Source: an uncultured Eubacteriales bacterium (GTDB taxonomy: Bacteria > Bacillota > Clostridia > Oscillospirales > Oscillospiraceae). Taken from it: DNA of 9,223 bases. Within the stretch, counting starts at the first letter, position 1; the number at the start of each line of letters is the position of its first letter. The stretch spans positions 1-9,223 of the forward strand of contig URPI01000086.1 of assembly GCA_900549705.1 (NCBI GenBank), written 5' to 3'. The translations under genes were made by a program, and so were the position numbers. The notes below the pieces were generated by a model. That model made no database searches. It was not told where the DNA came from and was given only the letters and a program-made list of their open reading frames with translations. Shown piece after piece: positions 1 through 6,316 of this stretch.

Positions 1-1
1 A

Positions 2-41
2 CAGCTTCCCCCCGGGGGAAGCCAAGGGGTGCTAACTTTTA
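2..41. repeat. REP-like hairpin unit, copy 1 (left part outside window)
   Basis: Positions 2-41 match 3153-3192 in the same orientation at 38 of 40 positions. The core is an almost perfect palindrome, with GCTTCCCCC at 4-12 pairing with GGGGGAAGC at 14-22, followed by the shared tail CCAAGGGGTGC and an A/T-rich ACTTTT. The copy at 3153 is preceded by further hairpin sequence, so this one is probably the right-hand end of a longer element cut by the window edge. It has no coding potential. Confidence 0.8.
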
Positions 42-59
42 GCGTGTACGCTCTAGTAG

Positions 60-185
60 GGGTCGACGAGTATGTCGACCCGGCACACAAGCACCCCGAA
101 GGGGAGCTTTGTGATGCGGGCGGATTCTATCCGCCCCTACAACTGCGGCGGCAAAGCCGCCGACGGGTCGCCTGGTAGGCGACCC
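60..185. repeat. Tandem array of five different perfect or near-perfect hairpins
   Basis: Five palindromes follow one another with short spacers. GGGTCGAC pairs across 60-67/74-81. CCCC/GGGG at 94-97/101-104 extends with interruptions to 86/113. GGGCGGAT pairs with ATCCGCCC at 118-125/129-136. GGCGGC pairs with GCCGCC around AAA at 147-152/156-161. GGGTCGCCT pairs with AGGCGACCC at 165-173/177-185. The arms are 6-9 bp with loops of about 3-6 nt, and CCCCTAC recurs at hairpin boundaries. From memory, similar hairpins are common between genes of gut Clostridia. No ORF with a ribosome binding site lies here. Together with positions 186-229, where nothing is recognised, this fills the gap before the terminator. 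Confidence 0.75.
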
Positions 186-229
186 CTACAGTGGTGCGCA
201 CCATTCATCCAGGTGCTATCGAAGATTTG

Positions 230-262
230 AGCGGCGGCAAAGCCGCTTTCCTTTTTATTTTT
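230..262 (+). terminator. Intrinsic terminator upstream of gdpP
   Basis: AGCGGC (230-235) pairs with GCCGCT (242-247) around a short GGCAAA loop, and a T-rich run containing TTTTTATTTTT follows at once. This is the standard layout of a Rho-independent terminator for a gene entering from the left. The hairpin core at 231-246 is identical over 16 nt to 145-160, so it looks like a copy of the repeat module that gained a T-tract. It would insulate the gdpP promoter about 20 bp downstream. Confidence 0.6.
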
Positions 263-283
263 ACAATAATGGGACATACTCTC

Positions 284-312
284 TTGAATCACAGAACGAT
301 GTTTGCTATAAT
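284..312 (+). promoter_or_regulatory. Sigma-A promoter of gdpP with extended -10
   Basis: TTGAAT (-35, 284-289) and a consensus TATAAT (-10, 307-312) are separated by exactly 17 bp. A TG dinucleotide at 304-305, one base before the -10, makes it an extended -10 promoter. Transcription should start near 319, giving a leader of about 33 nt with AAAGGAG at 337-343. There is no room for a riboswitch in this leader. rplI, 14 bp beyond gdpP, is very probably read from the same promoter. Confidence 0.85.
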
Positions 313-351
313 AGCACAGACTATCCCTGCAAACGGAAAGGAGCGCGGCGC

Positions 352-2325
352 GTGGATAAAAAGCTGATTCGGCTGTTCCGGCCATCCCGGACAATTTACT
401 ATGTGCTGATGGTGTGCTTCGCCATCGGTTCTATGATGGTGGGGCAGTACCTGCTGGGCACAGCGGAGCTGATCGCCACCGGCGCGGCATTCTTCGTCCA
501 TCTGAGCCACCAGCAGGCCAGCAACCGGCGCATCCGGCAATATTTGCAGCGAGCCACCGATACCCTGGAAAGCACCGGCCAGGGCGCAAGCCCCTTCCCG
601 GCAGTGCTGGTGCAGCTGGGGGACGAGAGCGTGGTGTGGTGCAACGGCAAATTCACGGAACTGACCGGCGTGACGGTGACCTCCGTCAACCATCAATTGC
701 AGGACGTGCTTCCCGGTGTCAGCGTGGACTGGCTGGCGGCGGGTAAAACGGAGTGCCCCCAGGAGCTAACCCTCAATGGCCGCCGCTACCGGCTGTTCGG
801 CACGGCGGTGAAGGAGAAAAACGGCCCGGCGCTGGTGGGCGTTATCTACCTCAACGACCTGACGGAGCTGTATCAGGTGCGGGACGAATACATCCGCTCC
901 CGCCCGGTGGTGTCCATCATCATGGTGGATAACTATGAGGAGCTGACCAAGAACCTCACGGAAAGCGCCATCTCTACCCTCAACGCCAAGCTCAACGATT
1001 CCATCACCCTCTGGACAGAGCCGTACCAGGGGCTTCTGCGAAAGCTGGAACGGAACCGATTCCTGTTTGTGTTTGAAAAGCGGGATTTGGAGGATGCAGT
1101 GAATCATAAATTCTCCCTGCTGGAGAATATCCACAGTATCACCAGTCCCTCCGGTTTGGCGGCCTCCGTGTCCATCGGCCTGGGCGTGGATGGCAGCTGC
1201 TTTGAGGAAGCCTATAATTTCGCGGCGCTGGGCATCGAAATGGCTCTGAGCCGGGGCGGCGACCAGGCGGTTATCAAGGATCGGATGAATTTCACCTTTT
1301 TCGGTGGCCGCAGCGTGGAGGCGGAGTACAGCAGCAAGGTGCGCTCCCGGGTCACGGCGGGTTCCCTGATGGAGCTTATCGGCCAGAGCAGCCAGGTGTT
1401 TGTCATGGGGCACAGCAATGCAGACCTGGACAGCCTGGGTGCGGCCATGGGCATCTGCTGCCTGTGCCGCAAGAAGGGCAAGCCTGCAAACATTGTGATT
1501 GATTTGGAGCACAATTCCACCACCAAATTGATTTCCCAGGTGCTGAAAGTACCGGAATATGAGGGCGTGTTCATTTCCGGGCAGGAGGCCATGGTGGCCT
1601 GCGACAAGGGCAGCGTCCTGGTGGTGGTGGACACCAACCGGCCGGATCAGGTGGAATTCAAGCCCCTGCTGGAAGCCATCAACAAGGTGTGTGTGGTAGA
1701 CCATCACCGCCGCGCTGCCGACTATATCAGCCCCGTGGTGCTGGATCTCCATGAGACCTATGCCTCCTCGGCTTCTGAGCTGGTGACGGAGCTTCTCATC
1801 TATGGGGTGGACAGCAGCGACGTACTGCCCATTGAGGCAAAGGCGCTGCTGGCCGGTATTTGCATGGATACCAAGTTCTTCAACGTCCGCACCGGTGAGC
1901 GTACCTTTGAGGCAGCGGCAGCCCTGCGGCGCATGGGCGCGGATACCACGGAGGTGAAGCTGCTGATGCAGAACGACTTCCAGGGCACGGTGGCGAAATA
2001 CCAGATTGTCCGCTCTGCCCGGCTGTACCGGGGAGAGCTGGCCATTGCGGCGCTGAACTATGAAACCAACCGTATTCTTGCCGCCCAGGCGGCGGATGAT
2101 ATGCTGAACATCTCCGGCATCACGGCTTCCTTTGTGCTGTTCCCGGACAATGGGCAGACCATCATCTCCGCCCGCAGCATCGGCAAGGTGAACGTTCAGG
2201 TGATTCTGGAGGAGCTGGGCGGCGGCGGAAACGCCATGGTGGCCGGTGCTCAGATGAAGGATACCCCGGTGGACCAGGCGCTGGACCGTCTGGTGGAAGC
2301 AATTGACAAATTCTACGAAGGATAA
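352..2325 (+). CDS. gdpP: Cyclic-di-AMP phosphodiesterase GdpP (YybT family, DHH/DHHA1)
   Basis: A membrane-bound phosphodiesterase that hydrolyses the second messenger c-di-AMP to pApA, which in Firmicutes affects potassium balance and cell-wall stress responses. The 657-residue length and domain order fit the family. Hydrophobic segments lie at about 15-36 and 39-51. A PAS domain (about 84-172, with VVWCNGKF) is followed by a degenerate GGDEF domain (about 185-310) lacking the GGDEF motif. The DHH catalytic core has H354, D358 and D360 (GHSNADLD), D427, D450-H451-H452 and D506, all expected metal ligands. The C-terminal DHHA1 domain ends with GGGGN at 623-627, where the family usually has histidine after the glycines. 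The start is GTG at 352, with AAAGGAG 8 nt upstream. The stop overlaps the rplI ribosome binding site, implying coupled expression. Confidence 0.95.
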   Translation: MDKKLIRLFRPSRTIYYVLMVCFAIGSMMVGQYLLGTAELIATGAAFFVHLSHQQASNRRIRQYLQRATDTLESTGQGASPFPAVLVQLGDESVVWCNGKFTELTGVTVTSVNHQLQDVLPGVSVDWLAAGKTECPQELTLNGRRYRLFGTAVKEKNGPALVGVIYLNDLTELYQVRDEYIRSRPVVSIIMVDNYEELTKNLTESAISTLNAKLNDSITLWTEPYQGLLRKLERNRFLFVFEKRDLEDAVNHKFSLLENIHSITSPSGLAASVSIGLGVDGSCFEEAYNFAALGIEMALSRGGDQAVIKDRMNFTFFGGRSVEAEYSSKVRSRVTAGSLMELIGQSSQVFVMGHSNADLDSLGAAMGICCLCRKKGKPANIVIDLEHNSTTKLISQVLKVPEYEGVFISGQEAMVACDKGSVLVVVDTNRPDQVEFKPLLEAINKVCVVDHHRRAADYISPVVLDLHETYASSASELVTELLIYGVDSSDVLPIEAKALLAGICMDTKFFNVRTGERTFEAAAALRRMGADTTEVKLLMQNDFQGTVAKYQIVRSARLYRGELAIAALNYETNRILAAQAADDMLNISGITASFVLFPDNGQTIISARSIGKVNVQVILEELGGGGNAMVAGAQMKDTPVDQALDRLVEAIDKFYEG

Positions 2326-2339
2326 AGGAGAACATAAAA

Positions 2340-2786
2340 ATGAAAGTGATTTTGACGCAGGACGTAAAGGGCAAAGGGAAGAAGGGGCAGATGATTGAGG
2401 TTTCCGACGGCTACGCCCGGAACTTTATGCTGCCTCGGAAAATTGCCATTGAGGCAACCCCCGATGCCGTCAACACCATGAAGATGAACGACAAGGCCAC
2501 CCAGGAGCGCATCGCCCGGGAAAAGGCGGAGGCGCTGGAAATTTCCAAGACCATCCGGGGGCTGACCGTGGTGGTCAAGGCCAAGGGCGGCGGAGCAGGC
2601 CGCCTGTTCGGCTCCATCACCAACCAGGAAATTGCCGATGCCCTGAAAGCCCAGAGCGGCATCAATCTGGACAAGCGGAAGATTGTGCTGGCAGATACCA
2701 TCAAGAGCGTGGGTACTTACACTGCCACCTGCAAGCTGGGCTATGAGATTACCGCTCCCCTGACGGTGAAGATTGAGGAAATCTAA
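2340..2786 (+). CDS. rplI: Large ribosomal subunit protein bL9
   Basis: Ribosomal protein L9 of the 50S subunit, which binds 23S rRNA near the L1 stalk and helps maintain reading frame. At 148 residues it is close to the usual size. The N-terminal globular domain (1-40) has the signature GKGKKGQMIEVSDGYARNF followed by MLPRKIA, matching the bL9 motif. A charged connecting helix (about 41-75) leads to the C-terminal domain (about 78-148) with GGGAGRLFGSIT and the usual closing VKIEEI-type strand. The ATG start at 2340 has AAAGGAG at 2324-2330, overlapping the gdpP stop codon. The pairing gdpP-rplI, commonly followed by the replicative helicase gene, is conserved in Firmicutes. The gap to dnaB here is unusually long at 662 bp. 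Confidence 0.97.
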   Translation: MKVILTQDVKGKGKKGQMIEVSDGYARNFMLPRKIAIEATPDAVNTMKMNDKATQERIAREKAEALEISKTIRGLTVVVKAKGGGAGRLFGSITNQEIADALKAQSGINLDKRKIVLADTIKSVGTYTATCKLGYEITAPLTVKIEEI

Positions 2787-2792
2787 TGACGA

Positions 2793-2813
2793 GGGCGGCT
2801 TAGCCTCCCGTTT
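2793..2813 (+). terminator. Weak terminator-like hairpin after rplI
   Basis: GGGCGGC (2793-2799) can pair with GCCTCCC (2803-2809) around a TTA loop with one internal mismatch, six nt after the rplI stop. Only a short GTTTG follows, so termination would be inefficient. The following stretch 2814-2870 shows no convincing gene or promoter. It does contain AGAGCGCTGCG, which resembles part of the repeat starting at 2881. Confidence 0.3.
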
Positions 2814-2870
2814 GCCCATGGGACAGAGCGCTGCGTTTAATGATATTCGCTAAAATCTTTTGAGTTCTTG

Positions 2871-2936
2871 GCTTCCCCCGGGGGTGTTGCAGAGCGCAGC
2901 GAATCTTTCAAAATTATGATTGCCGGTGGCAATCAT
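2871..2936 (+). repeat. Inverted-repeat module R1, copy A (with hairpin lead)
   Basis: Positions 2881-2936 are the reverse complement of 6261-6316 at 55 of 56 positions; the only difference is C at 2905. The unit has two parts: a lead GCTTCCCCCGGGGG (2871-2884), resembling the palindrome at 4-22, and a body starting TGTTGCAGAGCGCAGCGAA. The body ends in a perfect hairpin, ATGATTGCC (2916-2924) with GGCAATCAT (2928-2936). Outside the 56 bp the two copies diverge abruptly, as expected of an inserted or recombined module. Confidence 0.85.
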
Positions 2937-2953
2937 TCCAAGATTAAAAAGCT

Positions 2954-2999
2954 GTCATGAAGAATAATCGGCGCTTCGGAACCGATTATTTTTCATGAC
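2954..2999. terminator. Strong 18-bp hairpin with UUCG tetraloop; candidate terminator
   Basis: GTCATGAA-G-AATAATCGG (2954-2971) pairs with CCGATTATT-T-TTCATGAC (2982-2999). That is 18 bp, with a single G-T position that would be a G-U wobble in RNA. The top contains CTTCGG (2974-2979), the very stable cUUCGg tetraloop. The right arm holds TTATTTTT, so a shorter stem followed by a U-tract could terminate transcription leaving rplI. There is no U-tract after the full stem, so an mRNA-stabilising or processing structure is equally possible. Confidence 0.5.
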
Positions 3000-3119
3000 T
3001 GATGAGGGGTGGCGATGTCCGAAAGTTTCGGATTTCCCAGTTTAATGGTAAAAATTTGAACATATTCCTCTTATCAATCTGCACTCATCGACCAACCGTT
3101 CGCTACCCCTCATCAGTCA
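2996..3119. mobile_element. MITE-like 124-bp element with 19-bp terminal inverted repeats
   Basis: TGACTGATGAGGGGTGGCG at 2996-3014 is matched at 18 of 19 positions by the reverse complement of 3101-3119. The interior (3015-3100) is AT-richer than its surroundings. It holds a perfect small palindrome, TCCGAAA-G-TTTCGGA (3018-3032), and no credible ORF. The left end shares 4 bp with the hairpin at 2954-2999. No target-site duplication is seen, so insertion by transposition is inferred from shape only. Alternatively it is one large hairpin with an 86-nt loop. Confidence 0.55.
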
Positions 3120-3192
3120 GCCTTGCCGGTTCCGAAAAGCCGTCAAGGCTGCCAGCTTCCCCTCGGGGGAAGCCAAGGGGTGCAAACTTTTA
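3118..3192. repeat. REP-like hairpin unit, copy 2
   Basis: CAGCCTTG (3118-3125) pairs with CAAGGCTG (3144-3151) over an 18-nt loop. Next, GCTTCCCC (3155-3162) pairs with GGGGAAGC (3166-3173). Positions 3153-3192 repeat 2-41 at 38 of 40 positions, including the tail CCAAGGGGTGC and ACTTTT. The unit abuts the right end of the 2996-3119 element, so the two may be one composite repeat. Positions 3193-3285 hold nothing recognisable. Confidence 0.7.
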
Positions 3193-3285
3193 TGCTTTTG
3201 CCATTCAACAAACCGCTTTGTTCCGTCAGCTTCGAGAGCATATTCCATTCGCTGAACCGTCCCAAAGTATGGCAGTGGGTCAGAA

Positions 3286-3320
3286 AACCAACGTATCCGT
3301 ACAGGGTTCGCAGCGTCACT
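3286..3320 (+). repeat. Partial copy of repeat R2
   Basis: ACGTAT followed by CGCAGCGTCACT (3309-3320) matches the reverse complement of the R2 copy after ftsH, whose 12-nt end is identical at 9101-9112. A related order of CGTATC, GGTACA and AGCGTC occurs again at 3400-3425. It is degenerate and shorter than the other two copies. Confidence 0.45.
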
Positions 3321-3357
3321 TTGTGGGAGTGCCATCACTACCCCCTATCATACCCCC

Positions 3358-3425
3358 GGTTTCTGAGCAGTATCGTTACCGGGCGGGTTAGGGAACTGCC
3401 GTATCGGTACAATCCCCGTAGCGTC
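3358..3425 (+). repeat. Repeat R2, copy upstream of dnaB
   Basis: This 68-nt stretch aligns along its whole length with the reverse complement of 9104-9170, at roughly 80% identity by eye with a few single-base gaps. Shared blocks are GGTTTCTGAGC, ACCGGGCGG, TTAGGG, CGTAT and AGCGTC. It ends about 10 nt before the dnaB ribosome binding site, so it forms the immediate dnaB leader or upstream region. It may carry the dnaB promoter, but no paired -35/-10 could be identified. Confidence 0.65.
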
Positions 3426-3448
3426 GTTAAAAAAAAGGAGAAAAGAAC

Positions 3449-4786
3449 ATGGATGAAGAATTAACAGCCCGCCAGGTGCCCCAATCGCTGGAGGCTGAAC
3501 AGGCGGTTCTGGGTTCCATCCTGATTGACAGCCGATGTATCACCGATGTGGTGGGCGTGGTCAAGCCGGAGGACTTTTATTTACAGCAAAACCGGGAAAT
3601 CTACGAGACCATCTATACGATGTTCAATTTCTCCCAGACCATTGACCCGGTGACCGTGCTGGACAAGATGAAGGAGCTGGGTGTCTACCACGACAATTCC
3701 CGGGAATACATCCTTCAGCTCATGGAAATTACCCCTACCGCTGTCAATGTGGGGCGCTATGCCCGGATTGTCCAGGAAAAGGCCATGCTCCGTGGGCTGG
3801 GACAGGCCGCCACGGATATTGCGGAAATGGTTTCCGATCAGGTAGGCTCCTCTGCGGAAATCCTGGAATCCGCCGAAAAGAAAATTTACGCGCTGCGCAA
3901 GGGCGAGCGGGGGGACAGCCTGGAACACATCGGAACAACCCTGCACAAGGTCTTTGACCACCTGACCGAGCTGAGCCAGTCCGATTCCGCCATCCCCGGC
4001 CTTTCCACCGGACTGCGGGATCTGGATACCAAAATCAACGGCCTGAACAAGTCCGACCTGATTCTGGTGGCAGCCCGCCCCGCCATGGGCAAATCCGCCT
4101 TTTCCCTGAACCTTGGTGTGAACGTGGCAAAGAGGTACAATAAAACCGTGGCGGTGTTCAACCTGGAAATGTCCCGGGAGCAGCTGGCCATGCGCTTGCT
4201 TGCCGGGCAGTCCTTTGTGGACAGCCAGAAAATGGCCACCGGTAAGCTCTCCGAGGAGGAGTGGGGCAAGCTGTGCGTTGGCTCCACTGCCCTGAGCCAG
4301 ACGGACATCCGCATTGACGATAACCCCTCCGTCACCGTGGCGGAGATAAACGCCAAATGCCGCCGCCTGGATAACCTGGGGCTGATTATTATCGACTACT
4401 TGCAGCTGATGACCGGCTCCGGCTACGGCAGAAACAGCGAAAACCGTGTGACGGTGGTGGGCGAAATCTCCCGTGCCCTGAAAATCATGGCCAAGGAACT
4501 CAACGTCCCGGTCATCTGCCTGAGCCAGCTGTCCCGTGCGGTGGAAAGCCGTACCGACAAGCGCCCCATCATGTCCGACCTCCGGGAATCCGGCGCCATC
4601 GAGCAGGACGCGGACGTGATTATGTTCCTGTACCGGGACGAATATTACAACGCCAACAGTGAAGATAAGGGCATTGCCGAGTGCATCGTCTCCAAAAACC
4701 GCCACGGCGAAACCGGTGCGGTGAAGCTGCAATGGATGCCCCAGTTCCAGCTGTTTGCCGACCGGGAGTGGAAACATGCTGAATAA
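3449..4786 (+). CDS. dnaB: Replicative DNA helicase DnaB
   Basis: The hexameric 5'-3' helicase that unwinds DNA at the replication fork and recruits primase (called DnaC in Bacillus). The protein has 445 residues, normal for the family. The N-terminal domain (about 8-110) begins PQSLEAEQAVLGS, the typical DnaB opening. A linker leads to the RecA-like ATPase (about 170-440). Visible motifs are Walker A ARPAMGKSAF (K215, S216), E240 in NLEMS, Walker B LIIIDYLQL (D316), LSQLSR (359-364), the arginine-finger region SDLRESGAIEQDAD (R379) and KNRHGETG (416-423). No intein or insertion is present. The ATG start has AAGGAG 8 nt upstream after a run of A. The last 11 bp overlap tilS. Confidence 0.97.
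   Translation: MDEELTARQVPQSLEAEQAVLGSILIDSRCITDVVGVVKPEDFYLQQNREIYETIYTMFNFSQTIDPVTVLDKMKELGVYHDNSREYILQLMEITPTAVNVGRYARIVQEKAMLRGLGQAATDIAEMVSDQVGSSAEILESAEKKIYALRKGERGDSLEHIGTTLHKVFDHLTELSQSDSAIPGLSTGLRDLDTKINGLNKSDLILVAARPAMGKSAFSLNLGVNVAKRYNKTVAVFNLEMSREQLAMRLLAGQSFVDSQKMATGKLSEEEWGKLCVGSTALSQTDIRIDDNPSVTVAEINAKCRRLDNLGLIIIDYLQLMTGSGYGRNSENRVTVVGEISRALKIMAKELNVPVICLSQLSRAVESRTDKRPIMSDLRESGAIEQDADVIMFLYRDEYYNANSEDKGIAECIVSKNRHGETGAVKLQWMPQFQLFADREWKHAE
4764..4768 (+). promoter_or_regulatory. Ribosome binding site of tilS, inside dnaB
   Basis: GGGAG lies 7 nt before the ATG at 4776, within the final codons of dnaB. This supports ATG 4776 over the upstream in-frame TTG at 4755, which has no Shine-Dalgarno sequence. 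It suggests that terminating dnaB ribosomes help initiate tilS. Confidence 0.65.
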
Positions 4787-6032
4787 GCTCTGCGCCGCGC
4801 TGCGGGAGGAAACTATGATTATCCCAGGCGACCGTGTTACCTGCGCCGTGTCCGGCGGGGCGGATTCCATCGCACTGCTGTTTGGAATGTACCTGCTGAA
4901 AGACAAGCTGGGCATTATATTGGGCGCTGCCCATTTTAACCATCACCTGCGGGGGGAAGAATCCGACCGGGATGAAGATTTTGTCCGCCGCTTCTGCGCC
5001 GGTTACGGCATTCCGCTGGAAGTGGGCGGGGCGCAGGTTCAGCCCGGCAAAAAGGGGCTGGAAGCCGCCGCCCGGGAGGCAAGATATGGCTTCTTGCGCC
5101 GTCTCCCCGGCAAGATTGCCACCGCCCACACGGCGGACGACAACGCCGAAACCGTGCTGATGCACCTGCTGCGGGGCACCGGTCTGCGAGGGCTGGGGGG
5201 CATCAGCCCCATCAGCGGCAATGTGATTCGCCCCATGCTGTCCATCACCCGTCAGGAGGTGGAAGCATTTTTGGAGGAATACCACCTGCCCCACCGGGAG
5301 GACAGCTCCAATGCCGGGGATGATTTCCTCCGCAATCGGCTGCGGCATCAGGTGATGCCCCTGCTGAAAGCGGAAAACCCCAGCGTCAGCCAGACCATTT
5401 CCGCCATGGCGCGCCGGGTGCGGCAGGACGAGGATTTTCTTGCGTCCATGCTGGAGGAGGTGATGCCCCCAGTGAGCCGCCTGCGACAGCTGCCTGCGCC
5501 CCTGCAATGCCGGTATGCCGAGCGCTTTTTGAAGCAAAGCGGCATCCCGGAACCGGAACAGGCACACATCAGCGGGGTGCTGAACCTGATTGCCAGCCCG
5601 AAGCCCTCGGCACGGCTGGATTTCCCCGGTGGTATTGTGATTGCAAGAGATTATGAAAATCTCGTCCGCCTCCGGCAGCGCCCGATACCGGAAGCGGTGA
5701 TGCTCCCCATGCCGGGCAGCGTCACGCTCCCTCAGTGGGGCATCCGGGTCACCGTCAGCACCGTCCCTAATGGCGGCACCGGGGTTCGCACCCAGGGAGC
5801 GCTTTGGGTGCGCAGCCGGAAGGAGGGGGATTCCCTCCGGCGGGGCGGCGGCACCAAGAGCCTGAAAAAGCAAATGATTGACCGCAAAATCAGCGCGTCC
5901 CAGCGCCCCTTTGTGCCCATTGTGGCGGATGACCTGGGAGTGGTTTGGGCAGATTCCTTCGGCTTCCACTTAGACCGACTGGAAGCCAAGCCCACATTTT
6001 ATATTCTTGTTGAAAAACTGCATCCTGACTGA
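4776..6032 (+). CDS. tilS: tRNA(Ile)-lysidine synthetase TilS
   Basis: An ATP-dependent enzyme that attaches lysine to C34 of the CAU-anticodon isoleucine tRNA, so it reads AUA and is charged with isoleucine. It is usually essential. From ATG 4776 the protein has 418 residues. The N-terminal PP-loop ATPase carries SGGADS (26-31), then NHHLRGEESDRDEDFV (55-70), TAHTADDNAETVLMHLLRGT (116-135), RPML and DSSN (176-179) with RNRLR, all conserved in TilS. The C-terminal substrate-binding domain (about 340-400) has RKEGDSLR followed by KSLKKQMIDRKI. The 11-bp overlap with dnaB implies a shared transcript. Followed by hpt and ftsH, it continues the well-known tilS-hpt-ftsH order, interrupted by a 386-bp repeat-filled gap. 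Confidence 0.95.
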   Translation: MLNKLCAALREETMIIPGDRVTCAVSGGADSIALLFGMYLLKDKLGIILGAAHFNHHLRGEESDRDEDFVRRFCAGYGIPLEVGGAQVQPGKKGLEAAAREARYGFLRRLPGKIATAHTADDNAETVLMHLLRGTGLRGLGGISPISGNVIRPMLSITRQEVEAFLEEYHLPHREDSSNAGDDFLRNRLRHQVMPLLKAENPSVSQTISAMARRVRQDEDFLASMLEEVMPPVSRLRQLPAPLQCRYAERFLKQSGIPEPEQAHISGVLNLIASPKPSARLDFPGGIVIARDYENLVRLRQRPIPEAVMLPMPGSVTLPQWGIRVTVSTVPNGGTGVRTQGALWVRSRKEGDSLRRGGGTKSLKKQMIDRKISASQRPFVPIVADDLGVVWADSFGFHLDRLEAKPTFYILVEKLHPD

Positions 6033-6049
6033 AAATCAACAAATATGGG

Positions 6050-6110
6050 CGGCGCAAAGCGCCCTCGGCTCTCCCTCTGGGAGAGCTGGCAGCCCGAACG
6101 GGCTGACTTA
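6050..6110 (+). repeat. Repeat R3 left end, copy in the tilS-hpt gap
   Basis: These 61 nt align without gaps to 7006-7066 with 52 identities, including an identical run from 6085 to 6108 (GCTGGCAGCCCGAACGGG and onward). Hairpins are GGCGC/GCGCC around AAA, GCTCTCCC/GGGAGAGC (6068-6075/6079-6086), and AGCCCG/CGGGCT. Differences in the middle hairpin are paired: two stem positions change on both sides, so pairing is kept in both copies. It begins 18 nt after the tilS stop. Confidence 0.8.
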
Positions 6111-6225
6111 AGCGCCCGCAGGCGCTATGCAAGCGAGCAACCGCCGCAGGCGGCTCTTAGCGAGTCGCAGAGAGGGTGTCGTGCGTATTTTGGAACATCG
6201 TGCGTATATCGTAGCGCACCCCCTC
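6111..6225. repeat. Interior of the tilS-hpt gap: small hairpins and a short direct repeat
   Basis: AGCGCC/GGCGCT (6111-6116/6121-6126) and CCGCC/GGCGG (6141-6145/6149-6153) form small hairpins. TCGTGCGTAT occurs twice (6179-6188 and 6198-6207). GAGGGTG near 6172-6178 faces CACCCCCTC at 6217-6225 as an imperfect inverted pair. No credible gene is seen. The segment looks like the middle of a composite palindromic element bounded by the R3 ends at 6050 and 6344. Confidence 0.5.
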
Positions 6226-6260
6226 AGCTTCGCGTTCGCTCAGCAGCTTTTAATAGTGGT

Positions 6261-6316
6261 ATGATTGCCACCGGCAATCATAATTTTGAAAAATTCGCTG
6301 CGCTCTGCAACACCCC
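6261..6316 (-). repeat. Inverted-repeat module R1, copy B
   Basis: This is the reverse complement of 2881-2936 with one mismatch in 56. It includes the same perfect terminal hairpin, ATGATTGCC/GGCAATCAT around a 3-nt loop, here at 6261-6269/6273-6281. Here the body joins an R3-type end (6314-6344) instead of the GCTTCCCCC hairpin found beside copy A, with the change at the GGGG-TGTTGC boundary. Together the copies bracket dnaB and tilS in inverted orientation. Confidence 0.85.

Noticed and set aside
1..250. CRISPR array
   Set aside because: The hairpins differ in sequence, spacing is irregular, there are no constant repeats with unique spacers, and no cas gene is present.
319..351. Riboswitch or c-di-AMP sensor in the gdpP leader
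   Set aside because: The predicted leader is only about 33 nt, too short for a known riboswitch.
3408..3413. TACAAT as -10 of a dnaB promoter
   Set aside because: No acceptable -35 lies 16-19 bp upstream and there is no extended -10, so it is not listed as a promoter.
3002..3464. Small plus-strand frames in the rplI-dnaB gap
   Set aside because: They run through repeats R2 and the REP-like unit, lack ribosome binding sites and show no family resemblance.
4755..4775. TTG 4755 as the tilS start
   Set aside because: It has no Shine-Dalgarno sequence and adds MPTGSGN, which is unlike the family. ATG 4776 has GGGAG at good spacing.
3581..4915. 444-codon open frame on the minus strand opposite dnaB
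   Set aside because: It lies antisense to an unmistakable dnaB, has no recognisable domain or ribosome binding site, and is rich in H, G and Q as expected from the reverse complement of a GC-rich gene.
4620..5969. 449-codon minus-strand frame opposite tilS
   Set aside because: It is a shadow of tilS and the dnaB end, with low-complexity composition and no motif.
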